A DNA stretch of 61,628 nt. Source: an uncultured Tenacibaculum sp. (GTDB lineage Bacteria > Bacteroidota > Bacteroidia > Flavobacteriales > Flavobacteriaceae). Below, piece after piece: positions 42,473 through 50,314 of the stretch (positions are counted from its first letter, which is position 1; each line of letters begins with the position of its first letter). Under the pieces are notes generated by a model. The model saw nothing but the letters and a program-made list of their open reading frames with translations, was not told where the DNA came from and searched no databases. The position numbers and the translations under genes were made by a program. The DNA lies in NCBI GenBank assembly GCA_947492185.1, contig CANLMR010000012.1, positions 1 to 61,628 of the forward strand. The letters run 5' to 3'.

Positions 42473-42652
42473 ATGGAAAATCAATTTAAAAAAGGGAATT
42501 TTGTTTGTGCTAAGGTTAAGCCTTTAGAAGAATTAATTGTAAGAATATTTGCAAGGAAAATTTACTACTGTATAGTTGTAGAAACTGGTAAAGAAGTTGT
42601 CTATTTTGAAACAGAGTTAAAATTATACAATAAAGAAGTAGTAAAAATATAA
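42473..42652 (+). CDS. small conserved protein (59 aa)
   Basis: MENQFKKGNFVCAKVKPLEE then VRIFARKIYYCIVVETGKEV and VYFETELKLY. A compact beta-rich protein of the kind that forms small barrels (K-G-x-x-V-x-A-K-V start, closing V-Y-F-E-x-E-L). Reality is supported by a disrupted paralogue on the minus strand at 228-404 that has kept the same protein pattern. It is the first gene of the operon driven by the direct-repeat promoter and lies 10 bp before the DUF1611 gene. The function is unknown. Confidence 0.75.
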   Translation: MENQFKKGNFVCAKVKPLEELIVRIFARKIYYCIVVETGKEVVYFETELKLYNKEVVKI

Positions 42653-42662
42653 AAACAAAAAA

Positions 42663-43742
42663 ATGAAACTAGAAGCATTAGTATATTGTGAGAATGAGTT
42701 TGGTAATATAGATGGAAAAACAGCTAATGGTTTAGTTCGTAAATCAGACAAATATAATATTGTGGGAATTATAGATAGTTCGAAAAAAGGTTTAGATGCA
42801 GGTGACTATCTTGATGGAAAGATTAATGGGATTCCAATATTTAATAGTATAGATCATGCTTTAGAAAACTTAAATAACATACCTAACTACTTTATTTATG
42901 GTATTGCACCTCTTGCACCTTTTTTGAAAAAAAAACAAAGAGAGGTGATTTTTTCAGCAATGAAACGAGGAATGAATATAATTAACGGCTTACCAGAATA
43001 TTTTAATGATAATCCAGTATATACTAATATTGCAATTAAATATGGGGTTACAATACAAGATGTAAGAAAACCTCCTAAATTAAAGAAACTTCATAATTTT
43101 ACTGGGAAAATTAGAGATATAAAAACTCCTGTAGTTCTAGTACAAGGAACAGATTGTGCAGTAGGAAAACGCACAACCTCTTTAATTTTGGTAGATGCCT
43201 TAAAAAAAACTGGAATTAAAGCTGCCTTTATAGCTACAGGTCAAACAGCACTATTACAAGGTGCTAAATATGGAATAGCCGTAGATGTCTTAACATCAGG
43301 TTATGCAGCTGGAGAAGTTGAAAATGCAATTTTAAACGCTTATAAAAATGAGAAACCAGATATAATTATTGTTGAAGGGCAAGGAGCTTTAGGACATCCT
43401 GCTTTTACATCATCTGCAGCAATTATTAGAGGAGCTATGCCAGATGCAGTTATTTTGCAGCATTCACCTCATCGAATTAAATATAGTGATTATCTTAATA
43501 TACCAATACTATCATTAGAAAAAGAAATAGAAATGATACAAATATTTTCTACTTCAGAAGTTATTGCTATTACTATTAATCATGAATATATGAATAATGC
43601 TGAACTAAAAAAAACTATTAAAGATTATGAATTAGAATATGATATTCCTGCTACAGATGTTTTAAAATATGGGTGTGATAAGTTAAAAAAAGTGTTATTT
43701 GAAAAGTTTCCCAAGCTAAGAAAAGAAAAAGAATTAATTTGA
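42663..43742 (+). CDS. DUF1611 / DgcN-like P-loop protein
   Basis: A 359-residue protein with an N-terminal Rossmann-like domain (EALVYCENEFGNIDGKTANG, YNIVGIIDSSKKG) and a C-terminal P-loop domain with Walker A GTDCAVGKRTTS (162-173), IVEGQGALGHPAF and HSPHRIKYSDY. Family members include a D-glutamate N-acetyltransferase (DgcN) of D-amino-acid breakdown, usually paired with an enolase-fold epimerase. Here the partner is instead a fold-III racemase, started at a TTG that overlaps this stop (TTGA). An enzyme of D-amino-acid metabolism is inferred; the substrate is uncertain. Confidence 0.85.
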   Translation: MKLEALVYCENEFGNIDGKTANGLVRKSDKYNIVGIIDSSKKGLDAGDYLDGKINGIPIFNSIDHALENLNNIPNYFIYGIAPLAPFLKKKQREVIFSAMKRGMNIINGLPEYFNDNPVYTNIAIKYGVTIQDVRKPPKLKKLHNFTGKIRDIKTPVVLVQGTDCAVGKRTTSLILVDALKKTGIKAAFIATGQTALLQGAKYGIAVDVLTSGYAAGEVENAILNAYKNEKPDIIIVEGQGALGHPAFTSSAAIIRGAMPDAVILQHSPHRIKYSDYLNIPILSLEKEIEMIQIFSTSEVIAITINHEYMNNAELKKTIKDYELEYDIPATDVLKYGCDKLKKVLFEKFPKLRKEKELI

Positions 43743-44764
43743 AGTTTCCTAGGATAGATATTGATTTAGAAAAAATCTCCCATAATGTACGTAGCATAAA
43801 AAAGCTATATGGTTCTAAAAGAATTAAAATTATAGGAGTAACAAAACTTATTTGCGGAGATCCTGTATTAGCTTCTGTTTTGGTTAAAAATGGGATTAAA
43901 ACATTAGCAGATTCAAGAATTGCAAACATAAAAAGAATGAAACAATATGGTGTAAAAGCAGAATTTATGCTTCTTAGATCACCAGCTTGGAGTGAAATCA
44001 ATGAAGTTATTACAAACGTAGATATTAGTTTAAATACTGAAATTATAATTTTAAAAAAACTATCAAAAGTTGCAGTAAAAAATAATGTTATCCATAAAGT
44101 AATCCTTATGATAGAAATGGGAGACTTAAGGGAAGGTATTATGCCTTTTGAGATTGACGCAATTGTTAATAAAGTAATTAAACTGAAAGGCTTATTCCTT
44201 ATTGGTATAGGAACAAATTTAGCTTGCTTTAATGGAGAGAGCCCAAATGCTATAAAAATGAATGAACTATCATTGATAGCTTTATATTTAGAAAGAAAAT
44301 TTAATATTAGTCTTCCTATTATTTCAGGTGGAAACTCTGCAAATTATCATTGGTTTATATGCTCAAAAAATGTAGGAAGAATTAACAATTTAAGAATCGG
44401 AGAGTCTTTTTTTTTAGGAATAGAGCCCATCATGGGTAATTCAATACCTGACCTTTATACGAATGCTTTTATATTGGTAGCTGAAGTAATAGAATCAAAA
44501 ACTAAACATAACAAAAAAGTATATTTTGAAACTAAAAAAAAAACAACAAAAAGAATTATAGTTGCAATAGGAGAGCAAGATGTTTTAGTATCTGGAATTT
44601 TCCCAATACAAAATGTAGTGATTATTGGGGCTAGCAGTGATCATCTTGTTTTAGATTGTAATAATTGCACCTTAAATATTGGAGATATAGTAACTTTTAA
44701 TTTGAATTATAAAGCCCTATTAAGAGTATTTAATTCAAAATATGTTATAAAAAAATATAATTAA
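43739..44764 (+). CDS. alanine/ornithine-racemase-family PLP enzyme (fold III)
   Basis: Starts at TTG 43739, overlapping the preceding stop. The 341 residues open with the fold-III barrel: PRIDIDLEKISHNVRSIKKL, the cofactor Lys36 in IIGVTKLICGDP, then MIEMGDLREGIMP and GGNSANYHWF, closest in layout to the ornithine-racemase type rather than the dimeric Alr used for peptidoglycan. The C-terminal beta domain is present (VVIIGASSDHLVLDCNN). Translational coupling to the DUF1611 gene points to a two-step D-amino-acid pathway. Confidence 0.85.
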   Translation: MKFPRIDIDLEKISHNVRSIKKLYGSKRIKIIGVTKLICGDPVLASVLVKNGIKTLADSRIANIKRMKQYGVKAEFMLLRSPAWSEINEVITNVDISLNTEIIILKKLSKVAVKNNVIHKVILMIEMGDLREGIMPFEIDAIVNKVIKLKGLFLIGIGTNLACFNGESPNAIKMNELSLIALYLERKFNISLPIISGGNSANYHWFICSKNVGRINNLRIGESFFLGIEPIMGNSIPDLYTNAFILVAEVIESKTKHNKKVYFETKKKTTKRIIVAIGEQDVLVSGIFPIQNVVIIGASSDHLVLDCNNCTLNIGDIVTFNLNYKALLRVFNSKYVIKKYN

Positions 44765-44784
44765 AATGAACTTGGATTTAAATT

Positions 44785-45039
44785 ATGGAAAAAGTAATTA
44801 TAACATATAATACAATATCAACTGATATTTTAGATTTACTAGTAAAAAGATACCCTGACAGTTATGGTTATGAAGATATTTATTCGTTTCAAAATTTTGA
44901 AGGAAAAACCATTAGTGTTATAGAGGTTAAATCATTTAAAATTATTTACCTAGTAGAAATTAGTTCTCAATTAGAAGAAAAAATAAATAAACACATAGAG
45001 AACAAATCTAGAAGTAATAAACAAAACCAGTCTTATTAA
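44785..45039 (+). CDS. small protein of unknown function (84 aa)
   Basis: MEKVIITYNTISTDILDLLV then YPDSYGYEDIYSFQNFEGKT and VIEVKSFKIIYLVEISSQLE, with a charged C-terminal tail. Compact alpha/beta, soluble. This pattern (I-x-Y-N-T-I-S, L-L-x-x-Y/F-P, then Y-L-V) occurs as a small hypothetical protein in Bacteroidetes stress islands; no function is known. It is 20 bp after the racemase, the last gene of the operon, followed by a hairpin terminator about 140 bp downstream. Confidence 0.7.
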   Translation: MEKVIITYNTISTDILDLLVKRYPDSYGYEDIYSFQNFEGKTISVIEVKSFKIIYLVEISSQLEEKINKHIENKSRSNKQNQSY

Positions 45040-45175
45040 TAATTTATCAGAATTAAAGCCTTACCTTTTTATTGTTCGCATTGAACAACCATTTGGTTTT
45101 AAGGTATCATTTCGAAAAAAACTTTCTGATTTCTTCTTTTTATTTTATCTCATCATTAACTTTTTTTAAGTGTTT

Positions 45176-45199
45176 GCAAAAAACCTATTGGTTTTTTTC
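45176..45199 (+). terminator. terminator downstream of the DUF1611 operon
   Basis: AAAAAACC - tatt - GGTTTTTTT. Short but with a clean T-run; about 140 bp after the last gene. Confidence 0.55.
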
Positions 45200-45365
45200 A
45201 TATTAAAAAACGATTACATTCTTTCTAGAAAAGAAAAAAATTGTGAAGGAGGATAAATTATTTTATAAATTCCAGTTTTACATTCTTTATTCCTCTACAT
45301 GTAGGGATAGTTTAGCATGTCCATATAGGGAATTATAGGTAATAAAAATGTTGTACCCAACAAAA

Positions 45366-45392
45366 AAACCGAAATTTATAAATCTCGGTTTT
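45366..45392 (-). terminator. terminator of tRNA-Leu
   Basis: Read on the minus strand: AACCGAgATTT - ata - AATTTCGGTT followed by a T-run, ten bases past the 3' end of the tRNA. Confidence 0.75.
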
Positions 45393-45401
45393 GTCTTTTA
45401 G

Positions 45402-45483
45402 TACGGGTGAAGGGAGTCGAACCCCCACGCCTCACGGCACTAGATCCTAAGTCTAGCGTGTCTACCAATTCCACCACACCCGC
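45402..45483 (-). tRNA. tRNA-Leu (anticodon UAG)
   Basis: On the minus strand it begins GCGGGTGTGGTGGAATTGG, has the D-loop GGTAGACAC, an anticodon stem-loop CTAGA-CTTAGGA-TCTAG with UAG in the loop centre, a long variable arm (TGCCGTGAGGCG) as expected for Leu, the T-arm GGGGGTTCGACTCCC and the 3' acceptor strand CACCCGT plus discriminator A. CCA is not encoded. Length and variable arm fit a class II tRNA. Confidence 0.95.
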
Positions 45484-45632
45484 GTTATAAAAAATTGGTC
45501 TGCAAATATACATAAAGTATTCAAAACACAAACTTAAATATACTATTTGTAGTGTTTTTTTCTTACTAACTAAAATTCGGAATTTATATTTATTTAAAAA
45601 TGAATTAACTTAGCGTTAAATAAATATTTATA

Positions 45633-47021
45633 ATGCAAACCATTCAAGAATATATTTCTACTCATAAAAACCGTTTTATTGAAGAACTTATTGACTTATT
45701 AAAAATTCCTTCTGTTAGTGCAGATACAGCTTATTCACAAGATGTTTTAAATACTGCAGATGCAATTATGGAATCGTTAAAAAAAGCAGGATGTGATAAT
45801 GTTGAATTGTGTGAAACACCTGGTTACCCAATTGTATATGGTGAAAAAATAATTGACAAAAACCTTCCTACTGTTTTAGTTTACGGGCATTATGATGTTC
45901 AACCTGCTGATCCAATTGATTTATGGGATTCTCCCCCTTTTAATCCAGTTATTAAAAAAACTGACATTCATCCCGAAGGAGCAATATTTGCTCGAGGGGC
46001 TTGTGATGATAAAGGTCAAATGTACATGCATGTCAAAGCATTAGAATATATGACGTCTCAAGGTAACCTTCCATGTAATGTTAAGTTTATGATTGAAGGT
46101 GAAGAAGAAGTTGGTTCTGAGAGCTTGGCTTGGTTTGTTCCTAGAAACACAGAAAAATTAGCAAATGATGTTATCTTAATTTCTGACACTGGAATGATAG
46201 CCAATGATATTCCGTCTATTACTACTGGGCTAAGAGGCTTAAGTTATGTTGAAGTAGAAGTAACTGGACCTAACAGAGATTTGCATTCAGGATTATATGG
46301 AGGTGCAGTAGCTAATCCAATTAATATTTTATCTAAAATGATTGCTTCTTTACATGACGAAAACAATCATATTACCATTCCTGGTTTTTACGATAAAGTT
46401 GAAGAATTATCTCGTGAAGAACGTGATGAAATGGCAAAAGCCCCGTTTTCTTTAGACGAGTATAAAAAGGCATTAGATATTGATGCTGTTTATGGAGAAA
46501 AAGACTACACAACAAATGAAAGAAATTCTATTAGACCTACACTAGATGTAAATGGTATTTGGGGAGGATATATTGGAGAAGGTGCAAAAACAGTAATCGC
46601 TTCTAAAGCTTATGCTAAAATTTCAATGCGTTTAGTTCCTAATCAAGATTGGGAAGAAATTACCGAATTATTTAAAACACATTTCGAAAACATTGCTCCT
46701 AAAGGAGTAAACGTAAAAGTAACACCACATCATGGAGGACAAGGTTATGTAACTCCTATAAACAGTATTGGATATCAAGCTGCAAGTAAAGCATATCAAG
46801 AAACTTTTGGTGTAACTCCTATTCCACAAAGAAGCGGAGGAAGTATTCCAATTGTTGCTTTGTTTGAACAAGAACTGAAAAGTAAAACCATTTTAATGGG
46901 ATTCGGATTAAACTCTGATGCAATTCACTCTCCTAACGAGCATTTCGGTGTTTGGAATTATTTAAAAGGAATTGAAACCATCCCTTATTTTTACAAACAT
47001 TTTGCTGAATTAAGCAAATAA
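45633..47021 (+). CDS. M20-family dipeptidase / metallopeptidase
   Basis: A 462-residue zinc peptidase: YGHYDVQPADP (His86 and Asp88), RGACDDKGQMYMHVKALEY with the bridging Asp, EGEEEVGSESL with the catalytic and metal-binding Glu pair, a lid domain (~200-370, with RDLHSGLYGGAVANP) and a final FGLNSDAIHSPNEHFG with the last metal His. No signal peptide, so it is a cytoplasmic dipeptidase of the CNDP/PepV-like group. A bidirectional terminator follows. Confidence 0.92.
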   Translation: MQTIQEYISTHKNRFIEELIDLLKIPSVSADTAYSQDVLNTADAIMESLKKAGCDNVELCETPGYPIVYGEKIIDKNLPTVLVYGHYDVQPADPIDLWDSPPFNPVIKKTDIHPEGAIFARGACDDKGQMYMHVKALEYMTSQGNLPCNVKFMIEGEEEVGSESLAWFVPRNTEKLANDVILISDTGMIANDIPSITTGLRGLSYVEVEVTGPNRDLHSGLYGGAVANPINILSKMIASLHDENNHITIPGFYDKVEELSREERDEMAKAPFSLDEYKKALDIDAVYGEKDYTTNERNSIRPTLDVNGIWGGYIGEGAKTVIASKAYAKISMRLVPNQDWEEITELFKTHFENIAPKGVNVKVTPHHGGQGYVTPINSIGYQAASKAYQETFGVTPIPQRSGGSIPIVALFEQELKSKTILMGFGLNSDAIHSPNEHFGVWNYLKGIETIPYFYKHFAELSK

Positions 47022-47030
47022 AAAATATTC

Positions 47031-47066
47031 GAAAGTAGTATACCTAGTATACTACTTTCTTTTTAT
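47031..47066. terminator. bidirectional terminator between the M20 peptidase and the DUF2490 gene
   Basis: Perfect stem GAAAGTAGTATA - cctag - TATACTACTTTC with T-rich flank on the right and A-rich flank on the left. Its right edge overlaps the last codon of the minus-strand gene. Confidence 0.85.
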
Positions 47067-47719
47067 ATAGAAATATACCACGTTGTTCGAAACCACAAGT
47101 TATTCTTCTTCTCTGCTTCTAACACTCCACCTAATCTATAGTCTAATCCAAACTCAATCTTGTCTTTTTTGCTAAATTGATATCCTAAATAAGGAGATAA
47201 ACGAATTTCTAAATCTTTTTCATTAAACTGGTATAAATACTCATTTGAAACTTTCAAATACCATTCTTTAACATCTACTTTTTCTCCACTTAATGCTTTT
47301 TGTAATATAGCTCTATAACGAGATCTAAATTGAGTTTCAACATTAGACTGAAAAAACTGCTCCAATCCTAAACGATGAGCCAATTTGATTTCTTCAAAAT
47401 TTTGGATAAGATTATAATGTTGTAATAATCTATGTATCGTTTCTCCCTCTTTAAATCGTATAATGTACCCAAAATTAAATGACTCATTAATATCAGATCT
47501 GTAGGATAGAATTGTAGAAACATCAACTAAATTATGAGAAAAATGAAAAGATTCTTTGTAAACATCTTCTCTAGCTTCAATACTATTCACCCATTTTATG
47601 TTATCATCAAGCTTTTTTGATACATTTATTTTCGGCAACCAACCAAAGTTTAAATTAGATTGTGAAGCAAGTTCAATTACAAAGAACAAGCAAACTATTA
47701 ATAAAAACCTCTTCATCAT
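47063..47719 (-). CDS. DUF2490-type outer-membrane beta-barrel protein
   Basis: Signal peptide (MMKRFLLIVCLFFVIELASQ), then ~195 residues of short amphipathic beta strands: FGWLPKINVSKKLDDNIKWV, AHRLGLEQFFQSN, RSRYRAILQ and EIRLSPYLGYQFSKKDKIEF, ending in Trp-Tyr-Ile-Ser-Ile, an acceptable outer-membrane C-terminus. The family is widespread in Bacteroidetes and of unknown function. It follows the next gene by one base, so the two form an operon. Confidence 0.8.
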   Translation of the reverse strand: MMKRFLLIVCLFFVIELASQSNLNFGWLPKINVSKKLDDNIKWVNSIEAREDVYKESFHFSHNLVDVSTILSYRSDINESFNFGYIIRFKEGETIHRLLQHYNLIQNFEEIKLAHRLGLEQFFQSNVETQFRSRYRAILQKALSGEKVDVKEWYLKVSNEYLYQFNEKDLEIRLSPYLGYQFSKKDKIEFGLDYRLGGVLEAEKKNNLWFRTTWYISI

Positions 47720-47720
47720 C

Positions 47721-48290
47721 CTAAAACTCTAAATTATCATAGTTGTCTGGCAGGAATTTAAGTTCTCTAATTACTTCTCCACCCTCTTCCCCAAATAAAA
47801 ACTCAAAACGTTGATATCCCTTTTTTTTCTTTCCTTTTACAATCACTTCAAACTTAGGTTTTAAACCACAAGAAGTTCTTACACATTTTAAGAGATCCTC
47901 ACCTGTTCCTGTATATTGAAGTTGAACTTTTTTGATTTTATACTTTTTAAATCTATTCTTTAAATAAGAATTAATATGCTGTCTAGTTATCTTTTTCAAG
48001 CTTGAAAACTTGATTTTAATTTCAATATCTAAAACTTCCCCTTTTTCATTAAACTCTAAACTATATTTTCTTCGATTACGATAAACCTTTGCTTCATATG
48101 TTTTTCCTTCTTGACTTTCCTCAACAAACCACTTAACCTTTTTCTTGAATTTTGCTTTATTTATAAACTCACGTGCTTGTTTCGGAACATCTTTCAAAGA
48201 AACCCGATATTCTCTCTCAAACTTAAATTGACAGAATCCAATTTGGGATATCAAAAATAAAATCAGAGTCAGTAAACTTTTATTATTCAT
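47721..48290 (-). CDS. secreted basic protein of unknown function
   Basis: Signal peptide (MNNKSLLTLILFLISQIGFC) and a ~165-residue lysine-rich mature part: FINKAKFKKKVKWFVEESQE, SLEFNEKGEVLDIEIKIKFS and EVIVKGKKKKGYQRFEFLFG. The alternation of K-W-F and E-x-K-V strands recalls PepSY/DUF2874-like periplasmic modules, but this is a guess. It is the first gene of the two-gene envelope operon with the DUF2490 barrel. Confidence 0.6.
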   Translation of the reverse strand: MNNKSLLTLILFLISQIGFCQFKFEREYRVSLKDVPKQAREFINKAKFKKKVKWFVEESQEGKTYEAKVYRNRRKYSLEFNEKGEVLDIEIKIKFSSLKKITRQHINSYLKNRFKKYKIKKVQLQYTGTGEDLLKCVRTSCGLKPKFEVIVKGKKKKGYQRFEFLFGEEGGEVIRELKFLPDNYDNLEF

Positions 48291-48392
48291 TAGAAATCAG
48301 TTGTTCACACAAAACTAATAGAAACTTTTTTATTCATTATCAGGAAACAACATTTTATTTTTTTTTATAAATTTGCCTAAAAAATTAAGACT

Positions 48393-50297
48393 ATGAGAAA
48401 TAAAATTGCTTGTTTATCTCTAATATTATTTTGCTCTTTTTTTACTTATGCTCAAGACTTGACTTTAGTAGCTATAGGTATTCCTGCTGAATTAACCAAA
48501 GATGCAAATGCTGTAGTTAGAGAAAGTTACATCGAAATCAATATAGAAGCTATTGATGAAATGATTGTAAAAGAAAGAAGAGTTACAACTGTTTTAAACA
48601 AACTAGGAAACAAACATGTTGGGGCTTATGCTTCTTACGACAATGATACCAAAATAACTAGTTTATCAGCAAAAGTTTATAATTCTTTTGGAAAAGAAAT
48701 CAAAAAATTCTCAAAAGGAAAATTTACTGATGTAAGTGCAGTTGATGGAGGGACTTTGTATTCTGACTCTAGAGTAAAGTATATTGAGTACACGCCAACC
48801 GAATATCCATACACAATTGTATTTGAAAGTGAGTACAAAACCTCTTCTACGGGTTTTATACCAAAATGGTATCCTCAAAACTCATACTATGTTTCAATTC
48901 AAAAGAGCGAATATAAAATCAACAATCCAAATAATTTAGAAGCTCGAATTAAAGAGCAAAATTTTGCAGGCTTCCCAATTAAAAAAATGTCTGATGACAC
49001 AATTCACTACCAAGCAGAAAATATGCCAGCTATTGAATACGAAAGAAACAGTATCAATTTTTCCGAGATTTCACCAAATTTATCTGTAGTGTTAAATCAG
49101 TTTACTCTTAAAGGAGTTTCTGGTAGCGGAACTGATTGGAAAGAGTTTGGAAAATGGATGAATACTAAACTTATACAAGGTAGAACCGAATTAACACCTG
49201 CTACTATTGAAAAAGCGAAAAGTTTAGTTGTTGGTATAGATAACGACATTGAAAAAGCGAAAAAAATATACGAATTTGTTCAAAACAAAACCAGATACAT
49301 CAGTGTTCAAGTAGGAATTGGTGGTTGGGAACCTATTGATGCTAATGAAGTAGACAAAATGGGATACGGTGATTGTAAAGGATTAACTAATTATACTAAA
49401 GCTTTACTAGATGTAGTTGGAGTAGAATCTTATCATACTTTGGTATATGCTAAAAATAGAAAAGATATTGACAAAGATTTTTCTTCTATTCAAGGAAATC
49501 ATATGATTTTAAACTTACCAAACAATGGTAACGATGTATGGCTAGAATGCACAAGTCAAACAATGCCTTTTGGTTTTTTAGGCGATTTTACTGATGATAG
49601 AGATGTTTTAGTAATTACTCCAGAAGGAGGTATTATTAAAAGAACTCCTTCTTACAAAAACGAAACTAATCTTCAAACTTGTAAAGCAGATATCAAACTA
49701 GATGCTAATGGAAATATAGAAGCGCAAATTGAAACTATTTCTAAAGGTGTTCAGTATGATAATAAATATCATATTGAAAGTTATGCTAAAGACGATTTAG
49801 AAAAACATTACAAATCGAATAGATGGTCATATAATAATAATTTAGAGATCAAATCAACATCTTTTGTAAACGACAAAAACAATGTTGTTTTTACTGAAAA
49901 AGTAAATGTTACTATTGCAGATTATGCTAGCATAACAGCTAATGAATTATTATTAAGAGTAAATGTATTTAATAAAGATACATTTGTACCTAAACGTTAT
50001 AGAACCCGAAATTATCCTTTACAAATAAACAGAGGTTATAAAGATATTGATGAGTTTACTATTACTATTCCAGATGGATATAAAATTAATATGCTTCCTC
50101 CAAAATATGAGATTACTAATAAATTTGGAAGTTATACAGTAGAAGTAAAAAAAGTAGATGATAAAACCATTGCATATCATAAAACTTTACTAATCAAAGA
50201 AGGAACCTTTCCTAAAGAAGACTATAAATTATATCGAAAATTCAGAAAACGTATTGCTAAGCAAGAAAACTTAAGAATTGCACTACAAAAACTATAA
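48393..50297 (+). CDS. DUF3857 / transglutaminase-like protein 1 (catalytic Cys present)
   Basis: Signal peptide (to ~20), N-terminal DUF3857 beta domain (~50-230, with YIEYTPTEYPYTIVFESEYK), then a transglutaminase-like domain (~270-390). It holds the nucleophile in GYGDCKGLTNYTKALL, the His of GNHMILNLP and the acid in WLECTSQTMPFGF. A C-terminal beta domain (DUF2569-like) follows. It is predicted to be periplasmic. A TAAATTTG -7 element lies at 48368-48375. First of three tandem paralogues. Confidence 0.85.
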   Translation: MRNKIACLSLILFCSFFTYAQDLTLVAIGIPAELTKDANAVVRESYIEINIEAIDEMIVKERRVTTVLNKLGNKHVGAYASYDNDTKITSLSAKVYNSFGKEIKKFSKGKFTDVSAVDGGTLYSDSRVKYIEYTPTEYPYTIVFESEYKTSSTGFIPKWYPQNSYYVSIQKSEYKINNPNNLEARIKEQNFAGFPIKKMSDDTIHYQAENMPAIEYERNSINFSEISPNLSVVLNQFTLKGVSGSGTDWKEFGKWMNTKLIQGRTELTPATIEKAKSLVVGIDNDIEKAKKIYEFVQNKTRYISVQVGIGGWEPIDANEVDKMGYGDCKGLTNYTKALLDVVGVESYHTLVYAKNRKDIDKDFSSIQGNHMILNLPNNGNDVWLECTSQTMPFGFLGDFTDDRDVLVITPEGGIIKRTPSYKNETNLQTCKADIKLDANGNIEAQIETISKGVQYDNKYHIESYAKDDLEKHYKSNRWSYNNNLEIKSTSFVNDKNNVVFTEKVNVTIADYASITANELLLRVNVFNKDTFVPKRYRTRNYPLQINRGYKDIDEFTITIPDGYKINMLPPKYEITNKFGSYTVEVKKVDDKTIAYHKTLLIKEGTFPKEDYKLYRKFRKRIAKQENLRIALQKL

Positions 50298-50314
50298 AAT
50301 CAAACTTGAAAACT

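Larger units (their letters stand above)
45040..45401. other. intergenic region between the stress island and tRNA-Leu
   Basis: No coding frame. A long imperfect inverted repeat (GCCTTACC near 45059 with GGTTTTAAGGTA near 45096), an AT-rich terminator (listed) and a small palindrome CTACATGTAG near 45296 are the only structures seen. Confidence 0.5.

Noticed and set aside
45243..45344. About 33-codon + strand frame starting at a GTG with a nearby purine-rich stretch
   Set aside because: No conserved pattern, no promoter, no following terminator; composition is that of random intergenic sequence.
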